This document shows positions 1 through 4,643 of a stretch of DNA of 5,041 bases, one piece after another; within the stretch, counting starts at the first letter, position 1, and each line of letters opens with the position of its first letter. The position numbers and the translations under genes were made by a program. The stretch is taken from the NCBI GenBank assembly GCA_002315825.1, contig DCIC01000030.1, forward strand, positions 1 through 5,041. Direction: 5' to 3'. Source of the DNA: Bacteroidales bacterium UBA1736 (lineage in GTDB: Bacteria > Bacteroidota > Bacteroidia > Bacteroidales > UBA932). Below the pieces are notes generated by a model that made no database searches, had not been told where the DNA came from, and was given only the letters and a program-made list of their open reading frames with translations.

Positions 1-50
1 TATCCAAAGTTCCGTCCTTACAGCCCTTATAAATTTCTGATTTCCAAGAC

Positions 51-58
51 TACTTTTG
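51..58 (+). promoter_or_regulatory. Possible -7 box for the recombinase operon
   Basis: TACTTTTG fits the Bacteroides -7 consensus TAnnTTTG and lies about 70 bases before the first recombinase start. No TTTG is seen at the expected -33 position (about 20 bases upstream), so this is only a half match. It coincides with a repeated end motif, so the match may reflect the recombinase site and not a promoter. If real, recombinase binding at the end could repress the operon. Confidence 0.22.
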
Positions 59-62
59 ATAA
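51..62 (+). repeat. 12-bp direct repeat, left copy (right copy at 3469-3480)
   Basis: TACTTTTGATAA occurs here and again at 3469-3480 in the same orientation. Here it lies inside the left end; on the right it is the outermost sequence, touching the interrupted toxin gene. The repeat contains the end motif CTTTTGATAA. It may be a recombinase contact site or the crossover neighbourhood; it does not behave like a simple target duplication because the left copy is well inside the element. Confidence 0.55.
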
Positions 63-125
63 TATTGTTTTGATAAAAAATACTGCTATCTTATGTGTGA
101 GACCTATCATCATAAATAACAGTAT

Positions 126-1361
126 ATGCATCCAACAACAAACATCAAAGAACTCGTGCGGGAGTGCGAGTCCTTTCTTCGGCAACTGAACTATTCAGAG
201 GCCTGCATTGCGGTACACCGTCGACAGTGGAATGACGGAATCATTCTCTATATGACATCGAGGGGTATTGTTGAATACAATCCGGTTATTGGCGCCGATT
301 ATTTGGCGTATGCCACGAAAGACTCGGCACCATCAACAAAGCGTGCTCGCACACGTAACATCCACATCCTTGATGAATACCTGGCCACAGGCAACGTCAG
401 AAGACGCATTGTTCATCTTGTGGACCATCCATTACCTGGCGAGATTGGGGAAATTGCCCAATCATATCTGGACCACTTGAAAGAAATAAGGCGGTCTGAA
501 GGGACTATTCTCAATCATCAAAGAATGTTGAGCTACTTTATAGGCGGGCTGACATCAAAAGGAAAGAAGCACATTTGTGACATTGACGAGCGTGACATAC
601 TTGACTTTGTTGACAATACGCAAGTAGCGAAGGATCATCACTTTTATACAATCCGTCAGTTCTGCAAATACCTTTATGAGCACGGTTACGTGACCAGAAA
701 TCTTGGATATGTAGTTGAGCGTGCGAACTTCCCTCAAAAAGAGAAACTTCCGTCAGTATATAGTACAGAAGAAGTCAAACAGATAGAATCTTCGGTCGAA
801 CAGTCCAGCAAGGTGGGAAAGCGTGACTATGCAATCCTTCTCCTGGCATCAAGGCTGGGGCTTCGAGTGTCAGACATTGCTGGCCTTACATTCGAAAATA
901 TAGACTGGGACAACAACAGGATTGTCCTCCGGCAGCATAAGACGGGAAATCCCATAGAGTTGCCGCTTCTTCCGGAAGTCGGCGAGGCTATTGTCAATTA
1001 CTTGCGCTATAGCCGCCCGGTATCAAAACTTCCCAATGTGTTCTTGTCGGCTTGCGCCCCGTATCGTCCCATGAACCGGTTAGGGCTGAATGGCGTAGTA
1101 CTGCGAATAATGAGGGGCTCCGGAGTAAAGCTTGAAGGTAGGAAGTTCGGTCCGCACTCTATGCGTCATTCACTTGCAAGCAATATGTTGAAATCCGGAG
1201 CTTCCATATCCATCATCTCAGAGGCCTTAGGACATGAAAGTAGCGAAACGACCCGTGAATATCTGAGAATTGATGTTACCAGTCTGGCAAAATGTGCCTT
1301 GGACGTAACTCTGATACCAGAGTCCTTTTACAATCAGAAAGGAGGGGCATTCTATGATTAA
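126..1361 (+). CDS. ritA: RIT tyrosine recombinase A
   Basis: This is a site-specific tyrosine recombinase of 411 residues, first of the trio, expected to cut and rejoin DNA at the element ends through a 3'-phosphotyrosine link. Residues about 5-200 form the N-terminal DNA-binding part, with two SAM-like core-binding stretches (about 5-90 and 108-190). Residues about 210-395 form the catalytic domain. The catalytic set is complete: R247 in LGLRVSD, K272 in RQHKTG, H344 and R347 in HSMRHS, H370 in ALGHES, and nucleophile Y379 in TTREYL. The ATG at 126 is the first start after an in-frame TAA at 117-119; the leader is AT-rich with no Shine-Dalgarno sequence, as is normal in Bacteroidetes. The last codons overlap ritB by 8 bases, implying one transcript and coupled translation. 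The longer N-terminal region relative to the other two fits the first gene of RIT elements. Exact division of labour among the three proteins is unknown. Confidence 0.93.
   Translation: MHPTTNIKELVRECESFLRQLNYSEACIAVHRRQWNDGIILYMTSRGIVEYNPVIGADYLAYATKDSAPSTKRARTRNIHILDEYLATGNVRRRIVHLVDHPLPGEIGEIAQSYLDHLKEIRRSEGTILNHQRMLSYFIGGLTSKGKKHICDIDERDILDFVDNTQVAKDHHFYTIRQFCKYLYEHGYVTRNLGYVVERANFPQKEKLPSVYSTEEVKQIESSVEQSSKVGKRDYAILLLASRLGLRVSDIAGLTFENIDWDNNRIVLRQHKTGNPIELPLLPEVGEAIVNYLRYSRPVSKLPNVFLSACAPYRPMNRLGLNGVVLRIMRGSGVKLEGRKFGPHSMRHSLASNMLKSGASISIISEALGHESSETTREYLRIDVTSLAKCALDVTLIPESFYNQKGGAFYD
1340..1345 (+). promoter_or_regulatory. Strong Shine-Dalgarno sequence for ritB
   Basis: AGGAGG, within AAAGGAGGGG, sits 8 bases before the ATG at 1354, inside the end of ritA. 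This is a near-perfect anti-SD match. Neither ritA nor ritC has one. It supports the ATG at 1354 as the start and suggests that ritB can recruit ribosomes independently of coupling. Confidence 0.55.
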
Positions 1362-2367
1362 CTACACTTACAAGAGCGTCTTCGCCCGTTTCTTCCTTGA
1401 CTTCATACACATGAAGGATGCCATGGGATACAGGACTCCAAAAATTGAGTATATCTTGAAAGAACTTGATATCTTCTTTTCCAAAGAATCCGTAAATGAG
1501 CCGATAATCACGAAATCGCTAATCGTAAAATGGCGGAATGAGAAGGCGAATGAATCTGAACGGACACTGTATGACAAATGGTCCATCATATCGCAGTTCT
1601 CCCGCTACATGGGGCATCTAGGCTATCCATGTTATGTGCCTCCTATGCCGCTGAAGCACTTTAACCAAAACTCATTCATCCCATATATCTTCACCCATGA
1701 GCAAATACAAGCACTCTTCGAAGCAAGTAACGTGATGACAATGATATACAACAACATGGATAGCAAGATGTTCTGCGTTCCTGCGATGCTACGGCTTCTA
1801 TACGGAACTGGTTTGAGAATCGGAGAGGCCACCTCCTTGACCAATGGCGATGTGGACTTTGAAAAAGGGACCATCCTGCTCCGAAAAACCAAGAATCAGC
1901 AGCAGCGCATCGTAATAATGACACCTTCTTTGAAGGAGGTATTGCTGCAATACGTGTCATACAAGGGGAAACTGCCAATCCAACACACGTCCGACAAGGA
2001 CGCTCCTTTCTTTATATCACCCAGTGGCTCCGCTGTCAGTAAGTGTTCGTTCTATAGCTGGTACAGAAAATTGCTCCGGACTTGTGGCATTCCTTTTATC
2101 GGCGACAACAGAGGGCCGCGGGTACATGACCTCAGACATACTTTTGCGGTCCACTCTCTGATGAAACTGGTTAAGGATGGTGTTGATATCTACTGCGCTC
2201 TTCCAATATTGGCAACATATATGGGCCATAAAACCTTGATGGGAACAGAACGGTACGTCAGGTTAACGCAGGAAATGTATCCCGACATCATCCATTTGGA
2301 GGAGTCCGTGTCCTCCTACGTCTTTCCATCCATCGCATTAATGAAACGGGCCAATGAAAACGAATGA
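1354..2367 (+). CDS. ritB: RIT tyrosine recombinase B
   Basis: This is the second recombinase of the trio, 337 residues. Residues about 5-95 form a SAM-like core-binding domain and about 110-305 the catalytic domain. The active-site residues are all visible: R155 in GTGLRIGE, a lysine at 180 (or 178) in RKTKNQ, H258 and R261 in HDLRHT, H292 in YMGHKT, and Y301 in TERYVR. A tail of about 35 residues follows the tyrosine and may pack against a partner subunit, as C-terminal tails do in other tyrosine recombinases. The start overlaps the end of ritA by 8 bases and is preceded by AGGAGG; the end overlaps ritC by 14 bases. The sequence clearly differs from A and C, so the trio is not a recent tandem duplication. 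It probably forms a mixed recombination complex with the other two; this is inferred from the obligate gene trio. Confidence 0.92.
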   Translation: MINYTYKSVFARFFLDFIHMKDAMGYRTPKIEYILKELDIFFSKESVNEPIITKSLIVKWRNEKANESERTLYDKWSIISQFSRYMGHLGYPCYVPPMPLKHFNQNSFIPYIFTHEQIQALFEASNVMTMIYNNMDSKMFCVPAMLRLLYGTGLRIGEATSLTNGDVDFEKGTILLRKTKNQQQRIVIMTPSLKEVLLQYVSYKGKLPIQHTSDKDAPFFISPSGSAVSKCSFYSWYRKLLRTCGIPFIGDNRGPRVHDLRHTFAVHSLMKLVKDGVDIYCALPILATYMGHKTLMGTERYVRLTQEMYPDIIHLEESVSSYVFPSIALMKRANENE

Positions 2368-3382
2368 CTTTTCCAAGTACCTGTCAGGCTTCTTCACGGA
2401 ATACCTTTCAGCGGAACGTGGTGTAAGCCACAACACAATACGTTCGTACAGTGAGACGTTCACTGCGTTCCTGGACTATATGGGGTCCATGCAGCATGTG
2501 ACAGCTGAAAGGCTGACGCTGAATCACTTGACACGAAAGAGTGTCGTCTCGTTCTTGGATTGGCTTCAAGAACAGAAAGGAAGTAAAGACTCAACCCGTA
2601 ACCAACGTCTGGCCGCCATCCATGCATTCGCCAAGTATATGCAGTATGAGGATGTCGCGCATTTGGAACAGTGGCAGAGCATCCTATCCATTAAAATCAA
2701 AAAGACGGTCAAACGCAGTGTGAACTATCTTTCAACGGAAGGCATAAAGATCCTTCTTGAACAAATCCCGCAGGAAACCCGTACCGGTCGGCGAGACTTG
2801 GCGATGATTGCATTGCTGTATGGCAGCGGTGCAAGGGTGCAGGAATTGGTGGACTTAACTCCTGGGGATCTGCATCTGGATAGCCCCTGTTATATCACCC
2901 TTTTCGGGAAAGGACAGAAAAAGCGACTTGTACCCCTTCAAGGACAACTTATTGGACTCTTGAAATTATATGTGGTTGAGAATCGTCTGAATGTCTTGTC
3001 AGCCAATCACCAGCCTCTGTTCCAGAACAATAGGGGTGGCAAATTCACAACAGCAGGGGTCGCATATATACTGTCTCAATACGTTGCAATGGCAAAAATC
3101 TCAAAACCGGAACTCTTTCCGGAACGAATCAGTCCGCATAGTCTGCGGCATAGCAAAGCCATGCACTTGTTGCAAGCCGGTGTCAATCTGGTCTACATCC
3201 GTGACATCTTGGGGCACGTGTCCATCCAAACAACGGAAATCTATGCTCGGGCTGACTCGAAACAGAAACGGCTTGCATTGGAATCGGCATATACCGATGT
3301 GCTTCCAGATGTGGGAAACAAAACTTCCTGGGAGAAGGACTCCGACCTAAGAATGTGGTTAAAGAACTTGGGGAAACAGTGA
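2354..3382 (+). CDS. ritC: RIT tyrosine recombinase C
   Basis: This is the third recombinase, 342 residues, and the most like XerC/XerD. Residues about 5-105 form the core-binding domain, with the typical ERGVSHNTIRSY segment of Xer-type proteins at 21-32. Residues about 125-310 form the catalytic domain. The catalytic residues are R161 in GSGARVQE, K186 in FGKGQKKR, H262 and R265 in HSLRHS, H288 in LGHVS, and Y297 in TTEIYAR. The start ATG lies inside the last codons of ritB (14-base overlap, different frame) with no Shine-Dalgarno sequence, so translation is probably coupled. The stop at 3380-3382 is followed three bases later by the palindromic right end, leaving no room for cargo. All three genes are open and catalytically complete, so the element could be active. 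Confidence 0.93.
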   Translation: MKTNDFSKYLSGFFTEYLSAERGVSHNTIRSYSETFTAFLDYMGSMQHVTAERLTLNHLTRKSVVSFLDWLQEQKGSKDSTRNQRLAAIHAFAKYMQYEDVAHLEQWQSILSIKIKKTVKRSVNYLSTEGIKILLEQIPQETRTGRRDLAMIALLYGSGARVQELVDLTPGDLHLDSPCYITLFGKGQKKRLVPLQGQLIGLLKLYVVENRLNVLSANHQPLFQNNRGGKFTTAGVAYILSQYVAMAKISKPELFPERISPHSLRHSKAMHLLQAGVNLVYIRDILGHVSIQTTEIYARADSKQKRLALESAYTDVLPDVGNKTSWEKDSDLRMWLKNLGKQ

Positions 3383-3385
3383 AGT

Positions 3386-3464
3386 ATTATCCAAAGCCGT
3401 TTTAACAAGTAGATATGTCAAGCAACTGATAATCAATATGCTATTTGAGATGACTTTGGATAAT
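3386..3464. repeat. Right end of the RIT element: large interrupted palindrome and terminal inverted repeat
   Basis: ATTATCCAAAG (3386-3396) and its exact reverse complement CTTTGGATAAT (3454-3464) form the outer arms, 11 bp each. A second nested pair lies inside: CAAGTAG (3406-3412) against CTATTTG (3441-3447), which pairs with one G-T wobble. ATAT (3413-3416 and 3436-3439) extends it. Read on the - strand, this block aligns with the left end from its first ten bases to its closing TTTGGATAA at the same distance. Large palindromes at the termini are a known trait of RIT elements; recombinase binding is the likely role. Confidence 0.75.
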
Positions 3465-3476
3465 CTTTTACTTTTG
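3444..3476 (+). promoter_or_regulatory. Possible outward-facing promoter at the RIT right end
   Basis: TTTG (3444-3447), 21 bases, then TACTTTTG (3469-3476) fits the Bacteroides promoter pattern TTTG-N19-21-TAnnTTTG. It points out of the element and would make antisense RNA across the abiEii stub and abiEi. The -7 box is the same 12-bp repeat seen at the left end, so the match could be incidental to the recombinase motif. Confidence 0.35.
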
Positions 3477-3668
3477 ATAAGAGTATCGCCCCAGATTGTG
3501 GAATATTCGTAGGCAGGTACCGCCGTAGAATGCAGCTTCCTTGAAGAATCCGCTGCGGTACAGTCCGCTGAGTACTACCTGCTGCATTACTTCGTAGGTG
3601 GCGTTCCGCTGTCCATAAACTGTGGACAAATCGTGCTCCTGGAGCATCTGGCTGAATATGTCGTTCAT
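3468..3668 (-). pseudogene. abiEii: AbiEii-type nucleotidyltransferase toxin, 5' fragment cut by the RIT element
   Basis: The reading frame gives 66 residues, against roughly 250-300 for intact AbiEii toxins. AbiEii is the type IV toxin partner of AbiEi, a DNA polymerase beta-like nucleotidyltransferase. The fragment ends in YGGTCLRIFHNLGRYS, which is the first part of the family's active-site motif: G49, G50 and T51 followed by the helix. The family then continues with EDLDF, which carries the metal-binding acidic residues. Here RYS is followed by YQK and a stop, encoded by the RIT end motif, so the break falls at 3480-3482. Both catalytic aspartates and the rest of the protein are lost, so no transferase activity is expected. 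The ATG overlaps the abiEi stop as ATGA, the usual tight coupling of this pair. The remaining 3' part should lie left of position 1 on the - strand if the insertion was simple. Confidence 0.85.
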
Positions 3669-4294
3669 AATGAATGCTTGATGTACTTGATAAGCGTATT
3701 GATACTTTGCGGCTTGCGGCTGTAGGTCGCACAGAATTCAAGGATGGATATGTCGAATGACGGCAATGATTCCATATAAAAGCGGATGTCCTCCTCCAGA
3801 TACAGGGCAACGTCCTTCATAAAGCGCAGTTCAAGCCCCTTGGTGCAGTTTATGAGATCGCACAAAGCCTTCTCTGGCGTTGCAATCAGATAGTTGACAC
3901 CGTCGTCTGTTTCTGCTCTGACCCCGATAGGAAAGTATTCCTTGCTGCAGTTCCTGAAATCGAAGCTGCCAACGGGTGTATCAAAGCTCCGATTGTGCTT
4001 TGTTGTCATTGAGAGCGTCAGATAAACATGTTCAGGAATCAGGCCGTAATGGCGCAGTGCAGTCTGAAGGCTTACGTATGAGGGCCCGTAAAGATGATTG
4101 GCAATTAGATTCGTGTTCAGGACCTTGCCTGTCTCATCCGGACTGGCAACATACAATCCTTGCTTCAACCTGATAATGGTGCCAGCGGCCTCAAGTCTTC
4201 TTGCTTTCTCGCCTGTGAACTTCGTCGCAGGGAACAGCGAGGCCAGAACATCGAGATCGAACGGTACGTTGCCTATGTTCGTGAAAGGTGACAT
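3665..4294 (-). CDS. abiEi: AbiEi-type antitoxin and transcriptional repressor
   Basis: The product has 209 residues, close to the usual length for this family. Residues about 8-52 form a winged helix-turn-helix whose wing reads IIRLKQGLYV, typical of AbiEi. Residues about 60-150 hold the AbiEi core: ANHLYGPSYVSLQTAL, YGLIPE and IATPEKALCDLI. In characterised systems AbiEi neutralises AbiEii without binding it stably and represses its own operon. I chose the ATG at 4294. A frame extended upstream to 4345 would need a TTG start, which overlaps the likely promoter. The gene ends ATGA into the toxin gene, so the two were one operon. The antitoxin has no defect that I can see, although its toxin is broken. 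What the pair protected against is unknown; the family includes phage abortive-infection systems. Confidence 0.88.
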   Translation of the reverse strand: MSPFTNIGNVPFDLDVLASLFPATKFTGEKARRLEAAGTIIRLKQGLYVASPDETGKVLNTNLIANHLYGPSYVSLQTALRHYGLIPEHVYLTLSMTTKHNRSFDTPVGSFDFRNCSKEYFPIGVRAETDDGVNYLIATPEKALCDLINCTKGLELRFMKDVALYLEEDIRFYMESLPSFDISILEFCATYSRKPQSINTLIKYIKHSL

Positions 4295-4318
4295 ATATGC
4301 TCGTATTAAATCACTGTG

Positions 4319-4350
4319 TAAAAATAGTAGTATTTTGTACAGCAAACAAA
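4319..4350 (-). promoter_or_regulatory. Likely promoter of the abiE operon
   Basis: Read on the - strand, TTTG (4350-4347) is followed after 20 bases by TATTTTTA (4326-4319), seven of eight positions of TAnnTTTG. Transcription would start roughly 20 bases before the ATG at 4294. A second TTTG at 4346-4343 gives a shorter spacer of 16. The placement supports the 4294 start over the longer frame. Confidence 0.45.
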
Positions 4351-4371
4351 TAATTTATACTTTTTCTGTAC
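4337..4371. promoter_or_regulatory. Inverted repeat flanking the abiE -33 region, possible AbiEi operator
   Basis: GTACAG (4337-4342) and CTGTAC (4366-4371) are exact reverse complements separated by 23 bases, and the candidate -33 TTTG boxes lie between them. A third GTAC follows at 4375-4378. AbiEi proteins studied elsewhere repress by binding inverted repeats upstream of their own gene. The arms are only 6 bp, so this is tentative. Confidence 0.3.
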
Positions 4372-4409
4372 GGAGTACCGCTACTTTTCCTTTTTAGACC
4401 TCTGAATTC

Positions 4410-4556
4410 TCACTTCAGCGTGATCTTGTTCACCGTTTCCCTCTTCTTCGCATTCACAAGATTCGCATAGATCAGGGTGGTGGTCACGTTGCGGTGAGTG
4501 AGCATCTTAGATACGGTGTAGATGTCCGTGCCGGATGCGTTGACAGCAGTTCTTGA
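4410..4556 (-). pseudogene. C-terminal remnant of a tyrosine integrase
   Basis: A - strand frame ending in TGA at 4410-4412 encodes about 48 residues that match the end of a Bacteroidales phage-type integrase. It includes SGTDIYTVSKMLTHRNV, with the conserved histidine, then TTTLIYANLV with the catalytic tyrosine, then KKRETVNK and a short tail. The upstream HxxR and first-arginine boxes are missing. The residues before VNASG stop resembling an integrase somewhere around 4545-4560, and no plausible start codon serves this frame. It is unrelated to the three RIT recombinases in sequence and lies on the other strand, so it marks an older integrative element that was lost or deleted. No function is expected. 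Confidence 0.75.
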
Positions 4557-4643
4557 TATGAGGGAGCCTTTGGGGTTATGACATGTCTGCGCTGCCTCCC
4601 ATCGATGGTTGCGTACAAGTGAATATTTGAAGATTCCGTAATC
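4557..4643. other. Short gap between the integrase remnant and hipA, no gene recognised
   Basis: These 87 bases separate the integrase scrap from the hipA stop codon. A 75-residue - strand frame crosses it (4484-4711), but that frame begins inside hipA, is out of frame with the integrase tail and resembles nothing I recognise. The gap is probably rearrangement debris between the two genes. Confidence 0.4.
4560..4570 (+). repeat. 11-bp direct repeat, first copy (second at 4668-4678)
   Basis: GAGGGAGCCTT is repeated exactly 108 bases apart. This copy sits at the edge of recognisable integrase sequence; the other is in the final codons of hipA. The position at both edges of the unexplained stretch suggests a scar of insertion, duplication or deletion, or a fossil attachment core. 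An 11-bp match could also be chance. Confidence 0.4.

Larger units (their letters stand above)
1..76. repeat. Left end of the RIT element: imperfect terminal inverted repeat and interrupted palindrome
   Basis: The outer arm TATCCAAAG (1-9) is mirrored by GTTTTGATAA (67-76) and by CTTTTGATAA (53-62), all forms of the motif TTATC(C/A)AAAG. Read inward, this end matches the right end read on the other strand: both begin TATCCAAAGT, both have TACTT 50-51 bases further in, and both close with TTT(T/G)GATAA at base 76. The sequence between these blocks is poorly conserved. Conserved short blocks at fixed spacing suggest recombinase binding sites; that role is inferred. Confidence 0.7.
1..3480 (+). 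mobile_element. Recombinase-in-trio (RIT) element, left edge cut by the window
   Basis: Three dissimilar tyrosine recombinase genes lie head to tail with overlapping ends and no cargo gene, which is the defining layout of RIT elements. The size (about 3.5 kb) and the gene lengths (411, 337 and 342 residues) fit that family. Related, inverted, palindromic sequences flank the genes: 1-76 on the left and 3463-3386 on the right, with an extra outer motif copy at 3471-3480. To the right, coding sequence for an AbiEii toxin begins abruptly at 3480-3482, so this edge is well placed. The left edge is not visible; the window opens inside a TTATCCAAAG motif, and by symmetry the element may extend about 17 bases further left. 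RIT mobility mechanism and target choice are poorly known. Tn554-type elements also carry adjacent tyrosine recombinases, but there the third protein is a small non-recombinase, unlike here. Confidence 0.88.

Noticed and set aside
1632..1978. Two - strand frames of 86 and 95 residues opposite ritB
   Set aside because: They are antisense to a gene with a complete catalytic set and look like frame shadows.
3386..3464. Palindromic right end considered as a transcription terminator for the recombinase operon
   Set aside because: The arms are far apart (57 bases between them), GC-poor and not followed by a T-run. The match to the left end explains it better as a terminal repeat.
1..3480. Reading the trio as Tn554-type tnpA-tnpB-tnpC
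   Set aside because: In Tn554 the second protein is much larger (about 630 residues) and the third is a small non-recombinase. Here all three are tyrosine recombinases of 337-411 residues.
3433..3810. A 125-residue - strand frame overlapping abiEi and the toxin fragment
   Set aside because: It is in another frame over two genes with clear family matches and has no recognisable motif.
4295..4345. An upstream extension of abiEi by 17 codons
   Set aside because: It would need a TTG start and would lie over the candidate promoter. The ATG at 4294 gives the normal family length and N-terminus.
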